From Hydrogenophilales bacterium 16-64-46 (GTDB taxonomy: Bacteria > Pseudomonadota > Gammaproteobacteria > Burkholderiales > Thiobacillaceae), in NCBI GenBank assembly GCA_002281775.1, contig NCGY01000010.1:1-64000 (forward strand): DNA of 64,000 bases, in the 5' to 3' direction. Positions 55,366-64,000 of the stretch are shown here, one piece after another; within the stretch, counting starts at the first letter, position 1; every line of letters begins with the position of its first letter. A program made the translations under genes and the position numbers. Under the pieces are notes generated by a model that made no database searches, had not been told where the DNA came from, and saw only the letters and a program-made list of their open reading frames with translations.

Positions 55366-56274
55366 CTACTCTTTGGGACGATGCACGAAGGAAAGTTCCG
55401 GCACGAAGGCGGCGCGTGCCTCGCGATCAGCCGGCAGCGGCAGCGGCGACGATTTACGGATTGCGCGTTCCACCGCCTCGTCATAGGCCGGGTTGCCGCT
55501 GGACTGGGTGCGGCGGATGTCGGTCACCTCGCCGGTCGGCAGCAAGCGCACCAGAAAACGCACCTCGGGATTGCCCTTCAGGTCTGCCGGCAGGCGGGTG
55601 TTGCCGCGCACGGTGGCGCTGATCTTGTCGCGGTACTGGCCGACGGCACGCGTGATTTCCGCCTGACGACGCGAAGCGACGAGCCTGGCTTCGGCCTCGC
55701 GGGCCTGCCGCAATTCACTCGCGGCGGACTCCTCGGCCATGCGCATCATCAGTTCGTCTTCTTCCATCTGACGCAGCAATTCACGCCGCTTCTGTTCGGC
55801 CAGTTGCTGGTCACGCGCACGCTTCATCGCCTCGACTTCGGCCTGTGCCGCGTCGGCGAGTGCCTTTTCCTCGGCCGCCTGTAATGCCTTGAGTTTTTCC
55901 AGCCGGGCGGTTTCGGCCTTTTTCTTTTCCAGCGCGATGTCCGCTGCTCTCGGCGCGGGTAACGGCTCCGGCGCAGGGGCCGGCCGGGGCACAACAGGCG
56001 GTGCGGGGGGCGGCGGTTCCACCGACTTGACAGGTTCGGGCGGGGGCGGCGGCACAGGCTCGGGTTGTGGCTCGGGCTCAACGACGGGCGGGGTGGGTGA
56101 AACCGGCAAAGCCTCCCACAGATCGACCATCACGGGCGCGGGATGATCGGTCTGCCACGACACCCCCACCACCAGCAACAACAGGAACGCGACATGTACG
56201 CCCAGCGCCAGCACGCCCGCTGCGAGGTTCGGGCCGGGGCGCGAAAAATGGGGTGCGTCGGTTGCAGCAATCAC
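55366..56274 (-). CDS. tolA: TolA, inner-membrane-anchored Tol protein
   Basis: This 302-residue protein has an N-terminal membrane helix (GVLALGVHVAFLLLLVVGVSW), a proline-rich stretch (about 45-110) and a long charged Ala/Glu/Lys/Arg helix (about 110-215). The TonB-like C-terminal domain ends NPAYDEAVERAIRKSSPLPLP. It spans the periplasm to reach TolB/Pal at division. Its start overlaps tolR. Confidence 0.93.
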   Translation of the reverse strand: MIAATDAPHFSRPGPNLAAGVLALGVHVAFLLLLVVGVSWQTDHPAPVMVDLWEALPVSPTPPVVEPEPQPEPVPPPPPEPVKSVEPPPPAPPVVPRPAPAPEPLPAPRAADIALEKKKAETARLEKLKALQAAEEKALADAAQAEVEAMKRARDQQLAEQKRRELLRQMEEDELMMRMAEESAASELRQAREAEARLVASRRQAEITRAVGQYRDKISATVRGNTRLPADLKGNPEVRFLVRLLPTGEVTDIRRTQSSGNPAYDEAVERAIRKSSPLPLPADREARAAFVPELSFVHRPKE

Positions 56275-56681
56275 GGTGCCGGGCGGGCAAGCAGACCGAT
56301 ACGGCTGATCTGCGCTTTCTGCAGCAGCGTCATCGTGTTCATCACCTCTTCGTAGCGGACGTTCTTGTCCGCTGCGATCACCACCGGCCGATCCGGTGCG
56401 GCGCGATGCATGGCCGTGATCTCGGCCGCGAGATCGGCTTTGGACACGTCACGCGGCTCGCCACCAGTTGCGCGGTCGCGCAACTGGTAGTCGCCGGATT
56501 CACGGATGATGACTTCGATCGGCTGCGCGGGTGTCTGCGAGGTTTGTCCCACGCTCGGCAGATCGACCTGGCCTGGATTGATGAAAGGGGCCGTCACCAT
56601 GAAGATGACGAGCAATACCAGCATCACGTCGATCATCGGCACGACGTTGATCTGGGCGACCTGTTTGCGGGTGCGCGCCAT
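56271..56681 (-). CDS. tolR: TolR, Tol motor stator component
   Basis: This 136-residue ExbD-family protein has the helix VPMIDVMLVLLVIFMVTAPF, whose Asp carries the proton path, and a periplasmic domain with PIEVIIRESGDYQLRD. Start at MARTRKQVAQINVV (ATG 56679-56681). It pairs with TolQ to power TolA. Confidence 0.93.
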   Translation of the reverse strand: MARTRKQVAQINVVPMIDVMLVLLVIFMVTAPFINPGQVDLPSVGQTSQTPAQPIEVIIRESGDYQLRDRATGGEPRDVSKADLAAEITAMHRAAPDRPVVIAADKNVRYEEVMNTMTLLQKAQISRIGLLARPAP

Positions 56682-56689
56682 CTGGGCCT

Positions 56690-57382
56690 CTACGCCGCTT
56701 TGGTCGCCTGCCGCTGGAGGATGTTGGAAAACTCCTCCATGAAGCTTTCCATGCGGTTGGCCAGGCGGTCGATGTCGTGGGTGTAGCGGTTGTAGCCGAT
56801 CACTGCAGGGATCGCGGCGAACAGGCCCATGGCGGTGGCGATCAGCGCCTCGGCGATGCCTGGCGCCACCTGTGCCAACGTCGCCTGCGCCACGCTGGAC
56901 AGGCCCATGAACGCGATCATGATCCCCCACACCGTGCCGAACAGGCCGACATAGGGCGACACTGAGCCCACGGTGGCGAGAAACGACAGGTGCGATTCCA
57001 GACCGTCGAGCTCGCGCTGGTAAGTGGCGCGCATCGCACGGCGCGTGCCGTCGATGACGACGTTGACCGTCAGGCCCGCCTGGCGGCGCAGTTTCATGAA
57101 TTCGCGGAAGCCGGCTTCAAAGATGCGTTCCATCTCGCCCACCGAGTCGCGTTCGGCCGACACGCGCTGGTACATCGCGTTGATGTCGCCGCCCGCCCAG
57201 AACTCGCGCTCGAAACGGTCGGCCACGCGCCGCGCGCGCTTCAGGGCAAACCATTTGACAAAAATGAACCACCACGACATGAAGGACGCGCCGAGCAGCA
57301 GCGCCATCACGACCTGAACCGGGAGCGATGCCTGGAGGACGAGGTGGAGGACGGAAAGGTTTTGGCCGAATTCGGGGTTCAC
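56690..57382 (-). CDS. tolQ: TolQ, Tol motor stator component
   Basis: This 230-residue ExbB-family protein has three membrane helices: VVMALLLGASFMSWWFIFV near the N-terminus and the pair VGSVSPYVGLFGTVWGIMIAF and GIAEALIATAMGLFAAIPAV. It forms the proton-driven motor with TolR. The GTG start overlaps the ybgC stop as GTGA. Confidence 0.95.
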   Translation of the reverse strand: MNPEFGQNLSVLHLVLQASLPVQVVMALLLGASFMSWWFIFVKWFALKRARRVADRFEREFWAGGDINAMYQRVSAERDSVGEMERIFEAGFREFMKLRRQAGLTVNVVIDGTRRAMRATYQRELDGLESHLSFLATVGSVSPYVGLFGTVWGIMIAFMGLSSVAQATLAQVAPGIAEALIATAMGLFAAIPAVIGYNRYTHDIDRLANRMESFMEEFSNILQRQATKAA

Positions 57383-57780
57383 GTTGCGGCGCCTGTGGCT
57401 TGCAGAATGGACGCCGGTATTCTAGCGGGTTTGAAGGACACTGCTTCGACACAGGCAAGTTTCACCTGCGCCTGGGCCAACCGGGTTGGTCCGCGCCCGA
57501 TCGTCTGCACGACCTCCAGGCTGACACGGCCCGTTGCGCCAGGTTCGACGCTGATCTCCAGTGCATCATTGAAACGGGCCGGTGACAGGTAATCGATCTC
57601 CACCCGGCGCACCACGAAAACGACACCCTCCCGCTCGCGCAGCACGTCCTGCTCGAAGCCCAGGCTGCGCAGCCATTCGCTGCGCGCGCGTTCGAGGAAC
57701 TTCAGGTAATTGGCGTAGTACACCACGCCGCCCGCGTCGGTGTCTTCCCAGTACACGCGCACCGGCCAGACGAACGCCAT
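57379..57780 (-). CDS. ybgC: YbgC-type acyl-CoA thioesterase
   Basis: This 133-residue hotdog-fold thioesterase has the motif VYWEDTDAGGVVYYANYLKFLERAR, including the catalytic Asp. YbgC cleaves acyl-CoAs and is classically the first gene of tol-pal operons. It abuts ruvB with no spacer and overlaps tolQ. Confidence 0.95.
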   Translation of the reverse strand: MAFVWPVRVYWEDTDAGGVVYYANYLKFLERARSEWLRSLGFEQDVLREREGVVFVVRRVEIDYLSPARFNDALEISVEPGATGRVSLEVVQTIGRGPTRLAQAQVKLACVEAVSFKPARIPASILQATGAAT

Positions 57781-58809
<1,029 letters not shown>

Positions 58810-58818
58810 GCAGCGATT

Positions 58819-60297
58819 CTACCGTGCCGCCGCATCGTCCAAGTCGGTGTGAAAGGCGAGCCGCGCGCGCCCCTCGGCCTTGGCGCGATAGAGCGCGCGG
58901 TCGGCGCGCGTCAGCACACGGCCCAGGGTGTCATTGCCGGCGAGCCAGGTGTGGCCGGCGCTCAGCCCCAGCCTGGCCTCGATCCCCGACGCGCGCAATT
59001 CCGCCTGGAAACGGTCGGCGAGGCGCATGTACCAACTTGCCGTGCCCTCCACGTCGAGCCCGGTGAGCAGGGCAACGAATTCATCGCCGGCCAGCCTCGC
59101 GGGGAAGTCCGCGCTGCGTGAGGCGGCGGCGAGCGCCGCGGCCAGCGCCCGCAGCGCCTTGTCGCCGACGGCATGCCCCTGGCTGTCGTTGAGCGCCTTG
59201 AAGTGGTCGAGGTCCATCAGCACCAGCGCGATCGCGTGGCCGCGCTGGGCCAAACCGAGCATCTGCGTGAAGCGGCCTTCCAGCGCGCGCCGGTTGGGCA
59301 GGCCGGTGAGCGTATCGGTGAGGCTCTGGCGGGCGAATTCGCTGCGCTGCTTTTCGATTTCACCGGCGATCCGTTCGATCTCGCGGATCGCCGGCAGGAA
59401 CTGGATATAGGTAGGAATCAGCGGCGGCAGCGGCGACCCCGACGCGACGGCGGCAAGACCATCGCGGATGGTGGCCAGATCGGCGCGGATATTGCGCTGG
59501 AGCGTGCCCATGCCCTGCAGCATCACCGCCAGCACCGCCAGCAGCGTGGCGCTGGCCAGGGCGATCATGACGAGCTGCGCGTGCGATAGCGCCGGCTGGC
59601 CACCCCAGACCCGCAGTCGCCAGCCGGTGTCGCGCAGGGCATGGTCGATGTCCGGCTGGCCGGGGAGCGCGGCTTGCGTGCGCACGACCACGTCCCCGGC
59701 ACCATCGACGATTTCGAGCGCGTGGCCGGGGTAACGCGAATCATCGACCACCCGCTGCAGCTGTTCGAGCCGCAGGCTGACAAACACCCCGCCGAGCTTC
59801 TCGCCGCCCGGCCCCGTCACCGGCACGACGAGGTCGAAGTGCGCCAGTTCCGGGCGCTCGCGGTGGACCCGCAGTTGCATCGCGCCAAGGGCACCCGGTT
59901 TTTCGAGGTCACGCACGCAAGCCGCGCCGACGCGCAGCTCGCCGGCGTTGCCCAGAACCTGTCCGCCGGGTTCGAACAGCGCCAGTCCCAGCACATCCGG
60001 CAGGATGCGCAGGCGGGTTTCGGCCCAGCGCTGCTGGCTTGCGGCGTCACCCAGTACGAGCTGGTCGTGGGTCTCGGGTTCGGCGGCCAGTTTTTCGGCG
60101 GCCCGGCGATAGAAATCCAGTCGCCGCAACACGCTCTTTTCCAGTTGCGCCCGTTGCTGCTGCACCAGGTCATCGTGCCGCGCGTCGGCTTCGCGGTAGC
60201 CCACCCACAGCGTGAGCGCGAGCGCCAGGACGAAAATGAGCGCTACGCCCCACAGGCGGGCGCGAAAACGACGGTCGAGGTCGGCAGGGGTCGCCAC
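58819..60297 (-). CDS. Membrane diguanylate cyclase (GGDEF)
   Basis: This 492-residue protein has an N-terminal membrane helix (GVALIFVLALALTLWVGY) and an extracytoplasmic sensor domain of about 200 residues (PAS/Cache-like). A second helix (MIALASATLLAVLAVMLQGM) precedes a short coil and a GGDEF domain. The active site is AGDEF, a functional variant. The inhibitory I-site RSAD stands five residues before it, so activity should be feedback-inhibited. TLTGLPNRRALEG marks the domain start. It makes c-di-GMP. Its position between ruvA and ruvB (4- and 9-base spacings) is odd. Confidence 0.9.
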   Translation of the reverse strand: MATPADLDRRFRARLWGVALIFVLALALTLWVGYREADARHDDLVQQQRAQLEKSVLRRLDFYRRAAEKLAAEPETHDQLVLGDAASQQRWAETRLRILPDVLGLALFEPGGQVLGNAGELRVGAACVRDLEKPGALGAMQLRVHRERPELAHFDLVVPVTGPGGEKLGGVFVSLRLEQLQRVVDDSRYPGHALEIVDGAGDVVVRTQAALPGQPDIDHALRDTGWRLRVWGGQPALSHAQLVMIALASATLLAVLAVMLQGMGTLQRNIRADLATIRDGLAAVASGSPLPPLIPTYIQFLPAIREIERIAGEIEKQRSEFARQSLTDTLTGLPNRRALEGRFTQMLGLAQRGHAIALVLMDLDHFKALNDSQGHAVGDKALRALAAALAAASRSADFPARLAGDEFVALLTGLDVEGTASWYMRLADRFQAELRASGIEARLGLSAGHTWLAGNDTLGRVLTRADRALYRAKAEGRARLAFHTDLDDAAAR

Positions 60298-60300
60298 GGG

Positions 60301-60876
60301 TCAGGCCTTCGACAGGCTGCGCAGGGCCAGCCGGATCGCCTCGCCCACGGCAAGGTCGGCAGGCAGGCCACGGATGGCCTCGCTGGTTTCGCGTTCGTTG
60401 TAACCCAGCGCCAGCAGGGCCTGGCGCACATCGTCTGACGCGCCCGCCGACACCGGGCTGGCGATGGCACCGGCAAACACCGGCTTGCCCTTGAGTTCCA
60501 GCAGGAGGCGCTCGGCGGTTTTTTTGCCGATGCCCGGCACCTTGACGATACGACCCGGGTCTGCGGCGGCAATGGCTGCGGCCAGATCGTTGACCGACAG
60601 GCCGGAGAGCACCGACAGCGCGGTCTTGGCACCGATGCCGGACACCTTGAGCAGCTCGCGGAAAGCCGCGCGTTCGATCTCGCTGCCGAAACCGTAGAGC
60701 AGATGCGCATCTTCGCGGATCGCCAGATGCGTGAGCATGCTGACCTTCTCGCCGATGGCCGGCAGGGTGTAGAACGTGCTCATCGGCACGTCAAGCTCGT
60801 AACCGACGCCGTTCACCTCCACCAGCACCTGGGGCGGCTGTTTGGCGGCGAGGATGCCCGTGATGCGCCCGATCAC
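60301..60876 (-). CDS. ruvA: RuvA, Holliday junction DNA-binding subunit
   Basis: This protein of about 191 residues tetramerises on Holliday junctions and recruits RuvB. The canonical N-terminus [18 protein letters not shown] follows a GTG at 60874-60876. An in-frame ATG at 60883-60885 adds three residues, but the GTG fits the family (MIGR). Helix-hairpin-helix motifs ([18 protein letters not shown] and [19 protein letters not shown]) are intact. Its initiation region is part of a 35-bp tandem repeat. The spacer to the cyclase gene downstream is three bases. Confidence 0.95.
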   Translation of the reverse strand: MIGRITGILAAKQPPQVLVEVNGVGYELDVPMSTFYTLPAIGEKVSMLTHLAIREDAHLLYGFGSEIERAAFRELLKVSGIGAKTALSVLSGLSVNDLAAAIAAADPGRIVKVPGIGKKTAERLLLELKGKPVFAGAIASPVSAGASDDVRQALLALGYNERETSEAIRGLPADLAVGEAIRLALRSLSKA

Positions 60877-60993
60877 AGGGCGCATCCCAAGTATGCGGCG
60901 CGCCCGATCACAGGGCGCATCCCAAGTATGCGGCGCGTCCGATCACAGGGCGCATCCCAAGTATGCGGCGCGTCCGATCACTGTGCGCATCCT
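60871..60993 (-). repeat. Tandem 35-bp repeats of the ruvA start region, with coupled leader peptides
   Basis: Starting at 60871, 60906, 60941 and (partially, slightly diverged) 60976, a 35-bp unit repeats with near identity, so the ruvA ATG/GTG context occurs four times (ATGs at 60885, 60920, 60955, 60990). From each upstream GTG a 12-codon peptide, [12 protein letters not shown], runs to a TGA that overlaps the next copy's GTG as GTGA. Only the farthest copy has a good ribosome site (AGAAGG, nine bases before its GTG). Translation of ruvA may therefore depend on serial reinitiation. Confidence 0.85.
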
Positions 60994-61021
60994 TCTAACA
61001 AGGCTCTAGCTATCATGGAAA

Positions 61022-61546
61022 TTATTCGTTTATGAGTCGTCCGCGTCGCACACGATACCCCGCCGTCGACTGATTGCCCAGCCGGCTGCCATGGGCATGG
61101 GCAATCGCGCAGGCCAGCGCGTCGGCGGCGTCGGCCCGGGGGGCAACCGGCAGGCAGAGCAGGCGCTTGACCATCTCCTGCACCTGTTCCTTGGCGGCCT
61201 TGCCGTGGCCCACCACCGCCTGCTTGATCTGCAATGCGGTGTATTCGGCCACCAGGAGTTCATTCGACACCGCCGCGCAGATCGCCGCGCCGCGCGCCTG
61301 GCCCAAGAGCAGCGTCGACTGCGGGTTGACGTTGACGAAGACGATTTCCACCGCACAGGTGTCGGGCTGCCAGGTCGCGATCACCTCGTTGAGCCCGGCA
61401 AACAGCACGCCCAGACGCGCAGGCAAGGTGCCGTCACCGCTCTTGATCACGCCGCTCGCCACGTAGGCCAGTTTCTGCCCGGTCTGCTCGATGACCCCGA
61501 AGCCGGTGAGGCGCAGGCCGGGGTCGATGCCGAGAATGCGGCTCAA
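61022..61546 (-). CDS. ruvC: RuvC, Holliday junction resolvase
   Basis: This 174-residue RNase H-like nuclease has the catalytic N-terminus [18 protein letters not shown] (Asp) and the middle acid in [11 protein letters not shown], where the usual VEQVF reads [24 protein letters not shown] and the C-terminal acidic pair [16 protein letters not shown] complete it. The start is TTG, overlapping the stop of the DUF5615 gene (TTGA). It resolves junctions processed by RuvAB. Confidence 0.93.
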   Translation of the reverse strand: MSRILGIDPGLRLTGFGVIEQTGQKLAYVASGVIKSGDGTLPARLGVLFAGLNEVIATWQPDTCAVEIVFVNVNPQSTLLLGQARGAAICAAVSNELLVAEYTALQIKQAVVGHGKAAKEQVQEMVKRLLCLPVAPRADAADALACAIAHAHGSRLGNQSTAGYRVRRGRLINE

Positions 61547-61875
61547 GGCCACAGCTCGACACACGTCGCGCCTGCTGCAAACGCTTCGCGAATAGCATCC
61601 CGACGCCCAACCAGCAAACGCAGCACTTCCGACTTGTCGGGATTCTTCAAACGCAGCCACAACACCGCAGGTGGCGCGCCATGGGTCAGGCTAAGGTCGT
61701 AAAAATCCGCGTCTCGTGTCACCAGCAGATAAGCGTTCTCGCCAGCGTACTGCCACAGCGCAAGATCACTGGCCTGCTCAAGTCCCAAAAGCGCAACCTG
61801 AGTCGATCCGGGATAGGCTTCCTGCAAAAAAGGCACCAGACGTCTGGACAGATTTTCGTCAAGCAGAAGCTTCAT
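61543..61875 (-). CDS. DUF5615 PIN-like putative toxin
   Basis: This 110-residue protein begins [18 protein letters not shown], with an acidic D-E-N site. It continues [14 protein letters not shown] with the second acidic pair, the Mut7-C/PIN-like DUF5615 pattern. These proteins are predicted RNase toxins paired with DUF433 antitoxins. The ATG overlaps the DUF433 stop by four bases, and its own stop overlaps the ruvC TTG. Confidence 0.85.
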   Translation of the reverse strand: MKLLLDENLSRRLVPFLQEAYPGSTQVALLGLEQASDLALWQYAGENAYLLVTRDADFYDLSLTHGAPPAVLWLRLKNPDKSEVLRLLVGRRDAIREAFAAGATCVELWP

Positions 61876-62096
61876 CCGTGCACCGATGCCAGCTGGCGCT
61901 CGCGGTCTGCCGCAAAGGCGAGACAAGCCAGAATGTCGTCGGCATCGAGTTCAGGAAAATCGGCAAGAATCGCCTCGTGGGGCGCGCCAGCCGCCAGCAT
62001 TTCGAGCACGTCGTAGACCGTAATTCTCAGTCCTCGAATACAGGGTTTTCCGCCACGCTTGCCCGGCTCGGACGTTATACGGCTGTGGTAGTCCAT
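61872..62096 (-). CDS. DUF433 putative antitoxin
   Basis: This 74-residue protein has the DUF433 core GKRGGKPCIRGLRITVYDVLEML and the helix-turn-helix-like end DADDILACLAFAADRE. It is the predicted antitoxin and DNA-binding autoregulator of the DUF5615 partner. It is inserted 33 bases downstream of yebC, between yebC and ruvC. Confidence 0.87.
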   Translation of the reverse strand: MDYHSRITSEPGKRGGKPCIRGLRITVYDVLEMLAAGAPHEAILADFPELDADDILACLAFAADRERQLASVHG

Positions 62097-62129
62097 GCAC
62101 GGCCCCTTCTCTGGATTGTGCTTGCGATT

Positions 62130-62861
62130 TTACTCGGGCAACACCGCGTTGGTGTACACATCCTGCACGTCGTCCAGGCTGTCAAGCGCGTCGAGGATCT
62201 TCTGCATCTTCACCGCGTCGTCGCCCGCGAGTTCGGTTTCGCCTTCGGGGCGCATGGTGATCTCGGCCACCGCAGGCTTGAAGCCGGCCGCTTCGAGCGC
62301 GAGCTTCACCGCTTCAAAGGCCTTGGGATCAGGCAGGGTCAACACTTCGATCGAGCCGTCCTCGTTGGGGATCACGTCGTCGGCACCGGCATCCAGCGCA
62401 GCTTCCATCACCGCATCCTCGGACGCGCCCGGCTCCAGGATGATCTGGCCGCAGTGCTTGAACTGGAAGGCCACGCAGCCGTCGGTGCCCATGTTACCGC
62501 CGTGCTTGACGAAGGCATGGCGCACATCGGCAACGGTGCGGGTCTTGTTGTCGGTGAGGCAGTCGACCATCACCGCGACGCCACCGATGCCGTAGCCTTC
62601 GTAGCGCACTTCCTCGTAGTTCACGCCGTCGAGCTGGCCGGTGCCGCGCTTGATCGCGTTCTCGATGTTGTCCTTGGGCATGGACTCGGCCTTGGCTTTT
62701 TCAATCGCCAGGCGCAGGCGCGGGTTCATGTTGGGGTCACCGCCGCCCATCTTGGCAGCCACGGTCACTTCCTTGATAAGCTTGGTGAAAATCTTGCCCC
62801 GCTTGGCATCCTGACGCCCCTTGCGGTGCTGGATGTTGGCCCACTTCGAATGTCCTGCCAT
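62130..62861 (-). CDS. yebC: YebC/TACO1-family regulator
   Basis: This 243-residue protein begins [24 protein letters not shown] and has the family's [45 protein letters not shown] and the acidic C-terminus [14 protein letters not shown]. YebC proteins aid translation of polyproline stretches or act as DNA-binding regulators. It usually heads the ruvCAB operon. The DUF433/DUF5615 pair interrupts that order here. Confidence 0.95.
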   Translation of the reverse strand: MAGHSKWANIQHRKGRQDAKRGKIFTKLIKEVTVAAKMGGGDPNMNPRLRLAIEKAKAESMPKDNIENAIKRGTGQLDGVNYEEVRYEGYGIGGVAVMVDCLTDNKTRTVADVRHAFVKHGGNMGTDGCVAFQFKHCGQIILEPGASEDAVMEAALDAGADDVIPNEDGSIEVLTLPDPKAFEAVKLALEAAGFKPAVAEITMRPEGETELAGDDAVKMQKILDALDSLDDVQDVYTNAVLPE

Positions 62862-62900
62862 GTCGATTCCAACGCAATTTGAAGCCTGCGATTTTACACC

Positions 62901-63896
62901 GTGACCCCACCCCTACGTTTAGGCATCGACCTCGGCGGCACCAAGATCGAACTCATCGCCTTCGACGCCGGCGGGCAGGCAATCCTGCGTCGCCGCGTGC
63001 CCACCCCGCAGGGCGACTACCCCGCCACGCTTACCGCCGTCGCCGCGCTGGTGCAGGCGGCGGAAACCGAGCTCGGCCGCACGGGTTCGCTCGGCGTCGG
63101 CACTCCGGGCGCACGTTCGCCCACCACGGGCTTGATGAAGAACTGCAATTCCACCTGCCTGAATGGCCAGCCGCTGCAAGCTGATCTCGAACGCACGCTC
63201 GGGCGCAGCATCCGCCTCGCCAACGACGCCGACTGCTTTGCCCTGTCCGAAGCCACCGACGGCTCAGCAGCGGGGGCGAACACGGTATTCGGCGTCATCC
63301 TCGGCACCGGCGTGGGCGGCGGCGTGGTCGTGCGAGGGCAATTGGTGCAAGGGCCCAACGCCATCGCCGGCGAATGGGGGCACTCACCCCTGCCCTATTT
63401 CCAGTTCGCCTGCAGCCCGTCCGACCGCGAACCCACCGGCACGCACCCCGCCACGGGCGAAGCGCTGATTCACCCCTGGCCCAGCCCGCGCGAACTGGAA
63501 GCCGCGCCGGCGTGCTACTGCGGCAAGAAAGGCTGCATCGAAACCTGGCTGTCCGGCCCCGGTTTCGCTGCTGACCACGTGCGCTACGGCGGCGAAGACT
63601 TGCCCGCCCACGAAATCGCCCAGCTCGCCGCCGCCGGCTACGGCCCGTGCAGCGCCACGCTGGCGCGCTACGAGGAGCGGCTGGCGCGCGCACTGGCCTC
63701 GGTCATCAACCTCATCGACCCCGATGTGGTCGTGCTCGGCGGCGGCATGTCGAACATTGCCCGGCTCTACGACACCGTGCCAAGGCTGTGGAGGCGCTAC
63801 GTGTTTTCCGACCGGGTGGACACGCGGCTGGTGGTACCAAAATTTGGCGACTCCAGCGGTGTGCGCGGGGCGGCGTGGTTGTGGAATTGCGAGTAA
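62901..63896 (+). CDS. ROK-family sugar kinase
   Basis: This 331-residue kinase has the ATP phosphate loop [15 protein letters not shown], then [16 protein letters not shown] with its catalytic Asp. [14 protein letters not shown] follows, and then the ROK zinc signature in GEWGHSPLP and [15 protein letters not shown] (Cys-x-Cys-x4-Cys). The likely substrate is fructose or another hexose. The GTG start diverges from yebC across 39 bases. Confidence 0.92.
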   Translation: MTPPLRLGIDLGGTKIELIAFDAGGQAILRRRVPTPQGDYPATLTAVAALVQAAETELGRTGSLGVGTPGARSPTTGLMKNCNSTCLNGQPLQADLERTLGRSIRLANDADCFALSEATDGSAAGANTVFGVILGTGVGGGVVVRGQLVQGPNAIAGEWGHSPLPYFQFACSPSDREPTGTHPATGEALIHPWPSPRELEAAPACYCGKKGCIETWLSGPGFAADHVRYGGEDLPAHEIAQLAAAGYGPCSATLARYEERLARALASVINLIDPDVVVLGGGMSNIARLYDTVPRLWRRYVFSDRVDTRLVVPKFGDSSGVRGAAWLWNCE

Positions 63897-64000
63897 ACGC
63901 ACGCCAGGAAAGTTGGAAGCTGCCCCCCACCTCCGTAAGCGTCAAGTTCTCCCACCCGGCTTGCAGCGCCAAACCAGCATGATCATAATGATCGTAATGA

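Noticed and set aside
60871..60993. CRISPR array
   Set aside because: The 35-bp units are directly contiguous with no variable spacers and include a gene start, so they are tandem repeats.
63897..64000. Start of another gene at the right edge
   Set aside because: Only 104 bases remain after the ROK kinase, with a short ATGATC-type direct repeat but no supported reading frame.

Overview
The window reads as a GC-rich betaproteobacterial chromosome. Evidence for this is the exosortase-B / PEP-CTERM exopolysaccharide locus (epsB, epsD-I, epsL), the PP0621-pilS-pilR block, the yicC-gmk-rpoZ-spoT block and the yebC-ruvCAB-tolQRAB-pal-cpoB-queEC block. The closest feel is Nitrosomonadales-type sulfur or methyl oxidizers. 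A YeeE/YedE-family (thiosulfate-uptake type) transporter beside a TlpA-like thioredoxin hints at sulfur metabolism, but the genus cannot be fixed from the sequence alone. No rRNA, tRNA or CRISPR array was seen.

Region 1 (1-12.6 kb, all minus strand) is the variable half of the EPS locus. It holds the cut end of an IS transposase, two GT4 glycosyltransferases around a sulfotransferase, a putative lipoprotein glycosidase, a GT2, a polysaccharide pyruvyltransferase-family protein, an F420H2-dehydrogenase-beta-like Fe-S protein, a Wzx-type flippase and a Wzy/ligase-type membrane protein.

Region 2 (12.6-28.9 kb) is the conserved EPS/exosortase machinery: epsI, xrtB, epsG, epsF, epsE, epsL, a CAAX-type protease, epsD and epsB, plus two PEP-CTERM substrate proteins and a FadL-like barrel fused to a second barrel. 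Three tandem HEPN/MNT toxin-antitoxin modules, two of them decayed, separate xrtB from epsI. A dead relBE-like pair lies upstream of epsB. Five well-spaced sigma-54-like promoters precede epsI, epsE, epsD and both PEP-CTERM genes, which suggests one RpoN-controlled regulon.

Region 3 (29.1-32.3 kb, plus) is a PP0621-family gene with pilS-pilR. PilR is a sigma-54 activator.

Region 4 (32.3-50.6 kb) is housekeeping: hemW-rdgB-rph; a PP2C phosphatase / Ser-Thr kinase pair; yicC-gmk-rpoZ-spoT; a bufferin copper-RiPP operon (bufA-bufB-bufC); ridA; recG; ubiA; a SPOR-like protein with coaX and birA; a TlpA-like thioredoxin; and a YeeE/YedE transporter.

Region 5 (50.7-64 kb) is queC-queE-cpoB-pal-(new lipoprotein)-tolB-tolA-tolR-tolQ-ybgC-ruvB-(diguanylate cyclase)-ruvA-ruvC-(DUF5615/DUF433 pair)-yebC, followed by a divergent ROK kinase. 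The ruvA initiation region is tandemly repeated in 35-bp units. Each unit ends a 12-codon leader in a GTGA overlap with the next start.
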